A stretch of DNA of 19,316 bases. It comes from Chitinophaga pinensis (GTDB lineage Bacteria > Bacteroidota > Bacteroidia > Chitinophagales > Chitinophagaceae). Shown in pieces: positions 5,760 to 13,567 of the stretch. The notes under the pieces are model-generated. The model had not been told where the DNA came from. It worked only from the letters and a program-made list of their open reading frames with translations, and made no database searches. The stretch's first letter is position 1; every line of letters begins with the position of its first letter. A program made the translations under genes and the position numbers. The stretch lies in assembly GCA_943331145.2 (NCBI GenBank), contig CALQKL020000015.1, positions 1 to 19,316 of the forward strand. Direction: 5' to 3'.

Positions 5760-7295
5760 TTAATATAGTGTTATTGATTTTGCATCAATTGATCTAACGC
5801 CATCTGGACCTTGAACTTTAATGTTATCAAAAGTGATTGATGATCCTGGACCACATCTTTGAACAAATTGACTTAAAGATGAAAAATTATTTCCTTGTAA
5901 CTGACCAACTGCAGGATTTGGGAAATTAGCTCCAGAAAAATATACAGTTGCGCTTACAACATTAAATTTCAAATCAAAATCGAAGTTTTCTAAATCTGCA
6001 CGGCAGAAAGATTGACTTTTAAATTCTACAGAAGGCATTCTTGCTTTACCAGATGCAACTTTAAAAATTGGATCAGGAATTTTTTTACATCTAAATTCGA
6101 AAGTTGTTGCTTTTTTATCTGCATTTACAGTAATGGTAGCTTTTCCTAAAGCAGACACCCTAACTACTCTGTTTGAGCCATTTCCAGAGATTGTACCACC
6201 GGTCATAGAAACTTGTGTTTTATCCCAACCAGTTGGTGAACCAATGGTAATTGGATTGTCAACACCGATATAAAATACGTTCATTTTATCAGGCATTACA
6301 GCAGCACCACCTGGCGTACCCACTGTATACTTTACATCAAATGATTTTGTTTCTACAGTTCCATCAGGTTTTGTATAAGTTACATTTACAGGGACAGACC
6401 TTGAACCAGAACCGCTTGCTACAAATTTAGAGCTAGCTCTTCCGTCTTCTGCTAAAGGCATTGAAGAACCATTGATTGTAATTTTTGGTTGAGCTGCTTT
6501 ACTGTAAGCCCCAACTCCAGCAGTAATTTCGACTTCTTCGCCTGGCATTACATAGTTTGAACTTTGTCCTACCAATGCAGCAAATTGATCGTAAACAACT
6601 TTTACTGCGCCAACTTGGTTGTGGCAATACGTTACAATTTGATTTTCTGCATTTTTTACGTTGTTTTGGAACTTACTCAATAAAGTAAGTGCCGCAACCG
6701 TAGGTGTCATGTGAAAATATGCAAAAGTGAAATCTTTTTCTTTACCGTCTACACCAATTGTTTTGTAACTAGCATCAACAGGGAAAGTTTTTTCGAATTC
6801 TTTTTTAATTTCAGGGTCGATTGAAAGCATTGAATTTCTAAAGGCAATTAATTTAGATTCGAATTCTGGACCTTTGTTTTTTCCACCTTTTTCGTTTCCA
6901 AATAAACGAGTTGCTGCCTCTAAATCATCTTTTTTGTACTCTTCAACTTGTTTGCCATCTTTTTCAACCATTTTGGCTCCTGCCTCAGCTTTTAATTCTA
7001 GTTTAAGCTGATTGATGTATTCGTCCATTGTAGCAGCAAGTTTTTTTGCTTGTTCTGCTTTCTCATTCCATGGCTTAGCTTTTTCTGAAGTCATTGGGTC
7101 TTTTAATTTAGATTCCAATGAAGAGTACAATGTTTGGTTTGCTGTTTTGATGTTGTTATTAGAAGTAATCAAACTTTTATCTACAACTTCAAATGCGTTT
7201 AAAATTTCTGATGATACGTTCAATGCCAATAGCGCTGTTAACACCAAGTACATGAGGTTGATCATCTTCTGCCGGGGCTCTGCGGGTAAAGCCAT
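5760..7295 (-). CDS. gldM: Type IX secretion / gliding motor shaft protein GldM (PorM)
   Basis: GldM (PorM) is the inner-membrane-anchored shaft of the T9SS motor. Its single N-terminal helix sits inside the GldL ring, and its long periplasmic part transmits movement to the GldK/GldN ring. The 511-residue product opens PAEPRQKMINLMYLVLTALL, the diagnostic GldM N-terminus, with the membrane helix at about 12-28. There is no cleavable signal, as expected. A helical periplasmic domain runs to about 245, followed by beta-rich Ig-like domains starting around YVMPGEEVEIT (248-258), and a final domain ending SIDAKSITLY with a cysteine before the last 30 residues. It lies 67 bp after gldL and 78 bp before gldN, on the same strand. 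Family length is normal. Confidence 0.97.
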   Translation of the reverse strand: MALPAEPRQKMINLMYLVLTALLALNVSSEILNAFEVVDKSLITSNNNIKTANQTLYSSLESKLKDPMTSEKAKPWNEKAEQAKKLAATMDEYINQLKLELKAEAGAKMVEKDGKQVEEYKKDDLEAATRLFGNEKGGKNKGPEFESKLIAFRNSMLSIDPEIKKEFEKTFPVDASYKTIGVDGKEKDFTFAYFHMTPTVAALTLLSKFQNNVKNAENQIVTYCHNQVGAVKVVYDQFAALVGQSSNYVMPGEEVEITAGVGAYSKAAQPKITINGSSMPLAEDGRASSKFVASGSGSRSVPVNVTYTKPDGTVETKSFDVKYTVGTPGGAAVMPDKMNVFYIGVDNPITIGSPTGWDKTQVSMTGGTISGNGSNRVVRVSALGKATITVNADKKATTFEFRCKKIPDPIFKVASGKARMPSVEFKSQSFCRADLENFDFDLKFNVVSATVYFSGANFPNPAVGQLQGNNFSSLSQFVQRCGPGSSITFDNIKVQGPDGVRSIDAKSITLY

Positions 7296-7362
7296 AACTT
7301 GTTATATTAAATTTTTAAAAAAATATTGTTTGGAACTAAATTATTGAAGTAAAACGCTTTAA

Positions 7363-8127
7363 TTATTTTACTTGCATTGCAGTAAGCATGTTGCCATAAA
7401 CTGAATTCAATTTGCTTAAGTTTACTGCCAAGTTTGAAATTTGATCTTTCACTTTATTTGCATCTTCTACGCTGCTTGTCATTGCACTACTAGCTTCCGC
7501 TAATTTACCATAGAAAGTATTTAATGCTTTCAAGTGATTGTTACTTTCTTTTAATTCCAATTCATAAATTGTATTTAAAGAACCTAAATTTTTAGTTAAT
7601 ACTTGTACTTGCTCATGGAAGCCTTTAGCGCTTTCAGCTGCATTGTTAAATGAACCCATTGTAGTAGCACTTGCTGTAAATGCTGCAGACATTGATCCAA
7701 TTGCAGTGGTAGCTTCTTTTGTTTTTGAACCAAAATCACTTGTTGATTTTACTACATCACTAACATCAGCAATACCTGCTACTGAAGTTCCTAATTTTTG
7801 GAAACCTTCGCTTAATTTTTTAAGATTAGCTGGAGTGATATCAGCATCTTTCATCATTTTATCCATTGACTCCAATGCATTAGATGATTTTGCGGCATCT
7901 TTTTCAGATGGCTTATGTCCAGAATAATCAATTTCCGAAACAATATAAATTATACCATAAATAGCAAAAATTGCTGCTTCAGCATACAAACCAATTTGTA
8001 GAAATAAATCTGCAATCGGTGTATGAAGAATTTTTTGTAATGCTCCAAAGATAACTACAGCAGCTGCTAATGATACTGCAACATCTAACCATTTACTTGT
8101 TTTCGGGTTAATTTTAACTGATGACAT
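7363..8127 (-). CDS. gldL: Type IX secretion / gliding motor stator protein GldL (PorL)
   Basis: GldL (PorL) forms the inner-membrane ring that converts proton flow into movement of GldM. The 254-residue protein has two membrane helices at about 15-35 and 43-63. Lys32 and Glu50 lie in the membrane region. Glu50, in GLYAEAAIFAIYG, matches the conserved membrane glutamate of the family. The cytoplasmic C-terminus (about 90-254) is Ser/Ala-rich and probably helical or coiled-coil. It contains three copies of an LxxLNxxYxxxL motif at 181-190, 199-209 and 237-248. The gene lies between gldK (116-bp gap) and gldM (67-bp gap). No strong promoter is visible in the gap before it, so it is likely read from the gldK promoter. 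Confidence 0.95.
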   Translation of the reverse strand: MSSVKINPKTSKWLDVAVSLAAAVVIFGALQKILHTPIADLFLQIGLYAEAAIFAIYGIIYIVSEIDYSGHKPSEKDAAKSSNALESMDKMMKDADITPANLKKLSEGFQKLGTSVAGIADVSDVVKSTSDFGSKTKEATTAIGSMSAAFTASATTMGSFNNAAESAKGFHEQVQVLTKNLGSLNTIYELELKESNNHLKALNTFYGKLAEASSAMTSSVEDANKVKDQISNLAVNLSKLNSVYGNMLTAMQVK

Positions 8128-8243
8128 TTTTTTTGTTTTTAGATTTTATGTTTGAAAAAAAATTGAATCTTTAGTGTAATATACGCTTAGCTTGAATTTT
8201 TTCAAGTTAAACATTGTTTAAATTAAATTTTTGGATAAAAATA

Positions 8244-9542
8244 TTATCTACGTCTGATTGGTTGAGTTGGTAAATCAATTACACAACGGAATCCAATGTA
8301 AGATTTGGCAGTGTCTTGATATTCGTAACATCTTGTACTTGTTTCCAAATAATGACCAACATCTTTCCAACTACCGCCACGTAAAACTTTACGTTTCATT
8401 CTTGGAGGATCTGAATCTTTTGCATTCCAACGAATATCTGGATTCATATCATGTTGAAAATTGTATCCACCTTCATAATATAAAGATGACGTCCATTCGG
8501 CAACATTACCAGCCATATTATATAACCCATAATCATTGGGCCAATAAGCATCTGCTCTAACAGTGTAAAAACCACCATCTTCAGGATAATTACCACGACC
8601 AGGTTTAAAGTTTGCAAGTAAACAACCTTTTTTGTTTCTTAAATATGGTCCACCCCATGGAAATTGCACTTGAGATCTACCACCTCTTGCAGCATATTCC
8701 CATTGTGCTTCAGTAGGCAACCTAAAATCAGATTCTGTTGTTCTTTTTTTAGATTCTAAAAATGAATTCAAATATATTGTACGCCATTCGCAGAATGCTG
8801 TGGCTTGTTTCCAATTAACACCTACTACAGGGTAATTTCCAAAAGCTGAATGGCTATAATATTTTTTTGCCATTGGCTCATTATAAGAATATGCAAAATC
8901 TCTTACCCAACATAATGTATCTGGGTAAACCATGATTTCTTTTTTAAGGATAAATGCAGACCTTGGAATGGTTGCATCTTTATTTTGTGCTGCTGCTTTG
9001 TAATCAAATATCTCAGATTTGAACTTGATTTTTGTAGCATCGATTTCTTTTTTACCAAAAATCCTATTATCTGGCGTAACGATCATTGCATCAATTTTTT
9101 CAATTGTGCCTTTATCCGACCATTTAATGGTTTTTGCTTTTGTCCAATCTACATATTCATTGCCATCGGTGCCTGTTTTGATGTAACCCATCAATTTTGC
9201 AGCTATTGAATCGCGAACCCAGTTTGTAAACTGACGATACTCATTATTGGTTATTTCGGTTGCATCCATCCAAAAACCACTTATTGAAACGGACTTGTTT
9301 CTAGCAGTAAATGAATAGTTCATATCCTCATCACTTGGGCCCATGTGAAAAGTTCCTGGTGGTACATATACCATACCGATTGGACGGGTTGGAATCCATT
9401 TTGCTTCAGTAGATGCTCCATGAAGTTGTCCATCATTAGGTAACGCATTCACAGATTTATTTTTTCCTCCGAGCATGCTACAACTGCTTGCAAAAATAGA
9501 AACAGCTACGAAGGCTGTTGATAGTAAATTACGATTAGTCAT
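8244..9542 (-). CDS. gldK: Type IX secretion outer-membrane lipoprotein GldK (PorK)
   Basis: GldK (PorK) is the outer-membrane lipoprotein partner of GldN in the periplasmic ring of the T9SS. The 432-residue precursor has a signal peptide ending FASSC, with the lipid-modified Cys at 21. The -3 residue is Ala rather than the usual Leu. The rest is a formylglycine-generating-enzyme/sulfatase-modifying-factor fold (PF03781). It starts near GMVYVPPGTFHMG (56-68), followed by FWMDATEITNNEYRQF (90-105), FRLPTEAQWEYAARGG, GLYNMAGNVAEWTSSLYY, KVLRGGSWKDVG and the closing YIGFRCVIDL. GldJ has the same fold, but the position as first gene of the gldKLMN block points to GldK. A consensus -7 box lies 24 bp upstream of the ATG. 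No PorP/SprF-like gene precedes it. Confidence 0.94.
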   Translation of the reverse strand: MTNRNLLSTAFVAVSIFASSCSMLGGKNKSVNALPNDGQLHGASTEAKWIPTRPIGMVYVPPGTFHMGPSDEDMNYSFTARNKSVSISGFWMDATEITNNEYRQFTNWVRDSIAAKLMGYIKTGTDGNEYVDWTKAKTIKWSDKGTIEKIDAMIVTPDNRIFGKKEIDATKIKFKSEIFDYKAAAQNKDATIPRSAFILKKEIMVYPDTLCWVRDFAYSYNEPMAKKYYSHSAFGNYPVVGVNWKQATAFCEWRTIYLNSFLESKKRTTESDFRLPTEAQWEYAARGGRSQVQFPWGGPYLRNKKGCLLANFKPGRGNYPEDGGFYTVRADAYWPNDYGLYNMAGNVAEWTSSLYYEGGYNFQHDMNPDIRWNAKDSDPPRMKRKVLRGGSWKDVGHYLETSTRCYEYQDTAKSYIGFRCVIDLPTQPIRRR

Positions 9543-9720
9543 TTTTTTTACTTTGTGAGTATTGGCAAATGTAATGATAAATTTAATTCAAAATTAAATT
9601 TCAATAAGTCTTGGTGATTTTTTTTTATCACGTAAAACAAATCGAAACCTAGAACGTGTAAATTATATAAATATTGCAAATGAAAATGTTAAAAACTCTT
9701 TAATATGCTATTTTTCAAAA
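9543..9720. other. 178-bp intergenic region between the DUF255 gene and gldK
   Basis: This is the longest gap in the - strand cluster. It is A+T-rich, has no open frame worth reporting, and holds the -7 box for gldK. A weak GTGAT/ATCAC hairpin (9614-9618 with 9627-9631, T8 loop) and a CACGT/ACGTG pair (9629-9633 with 9654-9658) compete for the same bases. No clear intrinsic terminator follows the DUF255 gene, so partial read-through into gldK is possible. Confidence 0.6.
9566..9573 (-). promoter_or_regulatory. Bacteroidota -7 promoter element upstream of gldK
   Basis: On the - strand this reads TACATTTG, an exact match to TAnnTTTG, the -7 element of the Bacteroidota housekeeping sigma factor. 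A TTTG lies further upstream at 9592-9589, but the 15-bp spacing is shorter than the usual 17-23, so the -33 part is weak. It would give a leader of roughly 15-20 nt before gldK. Confidence 0.5.
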
Positions 9721-11751
9721 TTATTTTTCAAAATAAACCTCTGGTTTTGAACATGAATAATCTTTGCAAACATATACCAATGCTGAATTTGAATAATTTT
9801 TCCCTTTTAAAAGTGGGTAGTTTTTTTCAACAATACTTGATTGTAAAATTCTGTTTGGTTCGTAATTTGAAAGGTGATTTTCTACACATTTTTCAATATT
9901 TGTACCTGTTATAGCAACTTCTTTTTCCCCAATAAATCGCGATAAAATAGAAAAAGCCCAATACGAAAACGATTGCGGAAATTTTTCGACTTGATTAAAT
10001 ATACTTGATAACATATTAAGTGAAATCGATTTCCATTCTTTTTTATTCAACAATACAGAAAGATAATAGAGATTTTCAGCCATTACGCTGTTCCCAGATG
10101 GCAAAGCGCCATCAAAAACCTCTAATTTTCTCAACACTACGTCTGTTTGTACAGCGCTAGTGTAATAAAATAAAAACCCATCTTCAGATTTAAAATTATC
10201 CAAAACCATTGATGTATTCGTTTCTGCTTCTATGATATATTTTTCATCCCCTGTTAATTCTTGTAATTGTATACAAGCGCTTATAAAATACGCATAATCA
10301 TCTAAAAATGCTGGAAATTTAGCTGTTGAATTTTTGTAAGTATGGTAACAAATTATGCCATTTTGAGAGAATGCAATTTTTAAAGAATCAAAAAGGTTGA
10401 TGGCGATTTTTTTATACCCTTCATGTTTTAAAGTTGCCGATGCCTTTGTAATTGCTTTTAGCATTAGCGCATTCCAACTCAAAATTATTTTATCATCTTT
10501 AGTTGGATTTATTCTTTTTTTTCTTGCAGCTAGCAATTTCTGATTGGATTTTTCCAGTATTTCTGTCCATATTTGCATTGACAACCCATTTTCATCAGCA
10601 AATTTTTCGGATGACTTACTGATGTGTAAGATGTTTTTCCCTTCCCAATTGCCTTCTTTTACTACTCCATAATATTTACAAATCAATGCAGCATCATTTC
10701 CTAATAATGTTTCTATTTCCAATTGAGTCCATACATAAAATTTGCCTTCCTCCCCTTCGCTATCCGCGTCAATAGCCGCATAAAAGCCTCCTTTTTCGCA
10801 ACCCAACTCTTGTAAACAAAAATCAATTGTTTTCTCTATCGCGATTTGATATTTTATATTTTTAGTGATTTTAAATGCATCGCACAGTACATCAATTAAT
10901 AAGGCGTTGTCGTAAAGCATTTTTTCAAAATGAGGCGCAAGCCATTTGTCATCTGTACTATATCTCGCTAATCCTCCATTCAAATGATCGTAAATACCTC
11001 CATTTAATAAGGCATCCAAGGATTTTAAAGCATGAATTGTAGATGCCTCATCTTTTAAAAAATAACCAACCCCCAATAAATACGAAATAGAAAAAGTTTG
11101 CGGGAATTTAGGTGCTCTTCCAAATCCACCGTTTTCAATATCCGCATTTGTCATCAGCTTTTCTTTGATGTTGATGCATGATTCTTTGGTAAATATTTCG
11201 GTTGGCTCATTTAAAATAAAAGAAGATTTATATGGAATGCTTAATTCGTTTAAATGGTTCATCAATTGATTTACTTGACTTTCCACCAAGCTTCTTTTGT
11301 TTTGCCATAGATTATGAATGAAGTTTAAAACCTCAATCCATGATGAACGATTGTATAATTTTATCGGAGGAAAATATGTTCCTCCATAAAATGGCTTCCC
11401 GTTTGAATTTAAAAATACATTTAAAGGCCAACCTCCTGAACCAGAAATTACTTGAACCGCTTCCATGTAAATATGGTCTAAATCTGGTCGTTCTTCACGG
11501 TCAATTTTTATATTCACAAAATTCTCGTTCATGAACTTGGCTACATTTTCGTCTTCAAAACTTTCTCTTTCCATTACGTGGCACCAATGACAAGCCGCAT
11601 AACCAATACTCACTAAAATCGGCTTATCCATTTCTTGTGCAAGTGTAAGTGCTTTTTCACTCCATGGCATCCAATTCACTGGATTGTGTGCATGCTGTAG
11701 CAAATACGGACTTGATTCATGAATCAAATCATTGGTAAATTGATGTGCCAT
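9721..11751 (-). CDS. DUF255 thioredoxin-fold protein (YyaL/SPATA20 family)
   Basis: The 676-residue length fits the family that contains bacterial YyaL and vertebrate SPATA20. The N-terminal thioredoxin-like domain (about 1-165) begins with SSPYLLQHAHNPVNW (13-27) and has a CHWC active-site motif (54-57), then DREERPD (84-90) and GGWPLNVFL (106-114). The rest is an alpha/alpha six-hairpin (glycosidase-like) toroid, recognisable from GGFGRAPKFPQ (208-218), GGIYDHLNGGLARYS (251-265), PHFEKMLYDNALL (273-285), AAIDADSEGEEGKFYVW (325-341) and later ILSWNALMLKA. There is no signal peptide, so the protein is predicted to be cytoplasmic. The family's substrate is not established. A thiol-redox or sugar-related role is only suggested by the folds. 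It follows the HemD-like gene by 33 bp and is probably in that operon. Confidence 0.93.
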   Translation of the reverse strand: MAHQFTNDLIHESSPYLLQHAHNPVNWMPWSEKALTLAQEMDKPILVSIGYAACHWCHVMERESFEDENVAKFMNENFVNIKIDREERPDLDHIYMEAVQVISGSGGWPLNVFLNSNGKPFYGGTYFPPIKLYNRSSWIEVLNFIHNLWQNKRSLVESQVNQLMNHLNELSIPYKSSFILNEPTEIFTKESCINIKEKLMTNADIENGGFGRAPKFPQTFSISYLLGVGYFLKDEASTIHALKSLDALLNGGIYDHLNGGLARYSTDDKWLAPHFEKMLYDNALLIDVLCDAFKITKNIKYQIAIEKTIDFCLQELGCEKGGFYAAIDADSEGEEGKFYVWTQLEIETLLGNDAALICKYYGVVKEGNWEGKNILHISKSSEKFADENGLSMQIWTEILEKSNQKLLAARKKRINPTKDDKIILSWNALMLKAITKASATLKHEGYKKIAINLFDSLKIAFSQNGIICYHTYKNSTAKFPAFLDDYAYFISACIQLQELTGDEKYIIEAETNTSMVLDNFKSEDGFLFYYTSAVQTDVVLRKLEVFDGALPSGNSVMAENLYYLSVLLNKKEWKSISLNMLSSIFNQVEKFPQSFSYWAFSILSRFIGEKEVAITGTNIEKCVENHLSNYEPNRILQSSIVEKNYPLLKGKNYSNSALVYVCKDYSCSKPEVYFEK

Positions 11752-11784
11752 AAAAATTAAAAATGAATGGTAAAAAGAGAGCCC

Positions 11785-12573
11785 TTATTTCTTTTTTGGT
11801 TTAAGGTAATTTTCGAGCGCCGTAACCATACTTGGACTTTGAGGCAAAGGAGCCTTGATGTCTAATACTAAGCCTACTTCTTCAACTGCCTTGATTGTAT
11901 TTTCTCCAAAAGCTGCAATTTTTGTTGAATTTTGTTTGTATTTGGGGAAGTTTTCTATTAAGCTTTTAATCCCACCTGGTGTAAAAAAACAAATGATATC
12001 ATAGTTTTTTGCGATTATTTCTTTGATATCATTACTTACAATCTTGTAAAGAACAGGCGTTGCAAATTCGCAATGATGACTTTTTAGCCAATTTGTAATT
12101 TCACTATCAAATGATTCAGAACATGGGTATAAAAACTTTTCATTGTCTTTGTGTTTATTAATTACATCAAATAAACTTTTGTTTAACCCATCTGCTCCGT
12201 AAAAAACCTTACGTTTTCTATATAAAATAAACTTTTGCAAATACAAAGCCACAGATTCTGTTATACAAAAATATTTCGTGTCTTGGGAAACGGTGACTTT
12301 CATCTCTTCACAAATGCGAAAGAAATGATCAATGGCATTTCTGCTTGTAAAAATAACAGCAGAAAATAAAGAAATGTCGATTTTTTGTTTTCGAAAATCT
12401 TTTGCAGGTATACCTTCTACTTTTATAAAGGGTTGAAAATCCAGTGTTAATCCATATTTCGCAGCCAAATCAAAATAAGGAGATTTAGTTCCTTCAGGCT
12501 TGGGCTGTGTTATAAGTATTTTTTTTACTGATAATTTCTCTGAAGTAACTTTTTTAGCCGTTTTTTTAATCAT
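11785..12573 (-). CDS. hemD: Uroporphyrinogen-III synthase-like protein (HemD family)
   Basis: HemD cyclises hydroxymethylbilane to uroporphyrinogen III in haem and sirohaem synthesis. The family is poorly conserved in sequence. This 262-residue protein has the two-lobed layout. Lobe one opens VKKILITQPKPEGTKSPYFD (16-35) and includes AVIFTSRNAIDHFF (72-85). The crossover YFCITESVALYL (101-112) follows, then lobe two with KFLYPCSES (146-154), DIICFFTPGGIKSLIENF (192-209) and IAAFGENTIKAVEEVGL (219-235). It ends APLPQSPSMVTALENYL, which fits the family's C-terminus. The Lys-rich N-terminal 15 residues are an extension. It lies 27 bp after a DUF4271 gene, an adjacency I recognise from other Bacteroidota. 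Enzymatic activity is inferred; some Bacteroidota members may be divergent. Confidence 0.82.
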   Translation of the reverse strand: MIKKTAKKVTSEKLSVKKILITQPKPEGTKSPYFDLAAKYGLTLDFQPFIKVEGIPAKDFRKQKIDISLFSAVIFTSRNAIDHFFRICEEMKVTVSQDTKYFCITESVALYLQKFILYRKRKVFYGADGLNKSLFDVINKHKDNEKFLYPCSESFDSEITNWLKSHHCEFATPVLYKIVSNDIKEIIAKNYDIICFFTPGGIKSLIENFPKYKQNSTKIAAFGENTIKAVEEVGLVLDIKAPLPQSPSMVTALENYLKPKKK

Positions 12574-12600
12574 ACTTATAATCTGATAAGAAAGTCAAAA

Positions 12601-13521
12601 TTACAAATTTTTATCAATAATATTCAAGCCTATTTTAAGGACCAACAAAACCGGAATAAATTCTACAGCTAAAATGTAGAGTAAAAAATGAAATTTACCT
12701 AGGCTTAACTTATTTTCAAAAATGCCATAAGACCTAAAACATCTCAATAAATAGAAAATACCAACTGCCAATAATGAAATTTTATAAGCAAATAATCCAA
12801 TATTACTATTGGAAAAAATAAGTATGCATGTTGTGGGAAGCAATACAATTGCCAATAATTTATTTACTAAAAAAATAAGAAATGTATATGAAACCGCTTC
12901 ATGTTTAAACCCTGTAATCCAGCCTGCAATTTGAATGATAAAATACTTTCCGACATAAATAACAAATACGGCCAAACAAGAAAAAATCAAAACATCCAAT
13001 TGATTAAAGCCTATGATTTTATTATAGTTTAATAAAGTAAAAATGTAGAACCCTGTAACCAAAACCGAAAATATATTTAAACATAAAGAAGGCAGCTTTG
13101 CCTGCATCAGCTGATCCGTTAGCTGACTTTGCCTTAAAGATGTTTTAAAAAACACCCGAATCATTGTGTTGAAATAATTTTTAAACACTGCATTTAATAT
13201 GCCTAAAAACAAAAACAAAGTCAATATAAAATAGAATACAAAGTCTTTTGATTCAGATTTTTTTATTACACCAGGATAAAGATTGTTGTTATTTGATGCC
13301 TTTGAATTTATTGTTATTGTAAAAGCTGCGTTGAATGGCGTTAGAATAGAATCCCACCCAATTTGCGAATTGTTATTTTGTAATGTATTCGAAATTGGTA
13401 ATAGTAAAATATTTTGTGTTAATTCTTGTTTAGCGAAAACACGATCTGTTGTGGTTTGACCCATCAACTTGTTTAAACTTGTAAAAAAGATAAAAACCCA
13501 AAATAGATTTCTAATATTCAA
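12601..13521 (-). CDS. DUF4271 multi-pass membrane protein
   Basis: The 306-residue protein has a signal-peptide-like N-terminus (about 1-21, ending LMGQ), a polar Asn/Ser-rich extracytoplasmic segment (about 22-90), and about six membrane helices near 93-113, 145-164, 176-200, 211-236, 241-260 and 277-298. This arrangement, and its position immediately before the HemD-like gene, matches Bacteroidota DUF4271 proteins, whose function is unknown to me. The start is TTG (13519-13521 on the opposite strand). No ATG lies between it and the upstream in-frame stop, and the next Met (residue 20) would remove the signal peptide, so TTG is preferred. It is 46 bp downstream of the BamA-like gene and 27 bp upstream of hemD, within a likely operon. 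Confidence 0.82.
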   Translation of the reverse strand: MNIRNLFWVFIFFTSLNKLMGQTTTDRVFAKQELTQNILLLPISNTLQNNNSQIGWDSILTPFNAAFTITINSKASNNNNLYPGVIKKSESKDFVFYFILTLFLFLGILNAVFKNYFNTMIRVFFKTSLRQSQLTDQLMQAKLPSLCLNIFSVLVTGFYIFTLLNYNKIIGFNQLDVLIFSCLAVFVIYVGKYFIIQIAGWITGFKHEAVSYTFLIFLVNKLLAIVLLPTTCILIFSNSNIGLFAYKISLLAVGIFYLLRCFRSYGIFENKLSLGKFHFLLYILAVEFIPVLLVLKIGLNIIDKNL

Positions 13522-13567
13522 TTTGATTTTTTTTATTATGTAAATTTAAATGGGTTTTTCTAAACTT

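Noticed and set aside
7012..7347. A 111-codon + strand frame opposite gldM
   Set aside because: It lies antisense to the well-supported GldM N-terminus and its composition mirrors that gene. No family resemblance.
8191..8206. CTTGAA/TTCAAG hairpin with a T4 loop between gldK and gldL
   Set aside because: Only 6 bp with no U-tract after it on the - strand transcript, so termination is unlikely. Expected by chance in such DNA.
9716..9723. TAATTTTG (- strand) at the end of the DUF255 gene as a promoter for gldK
   Set aside because: It matches TAnnTTTG, but it is about 175 bp from gldK, has no -33 partner, and lies in T-rich DNA where such matches arise by chance. The box at 9566-9573 is better placed.
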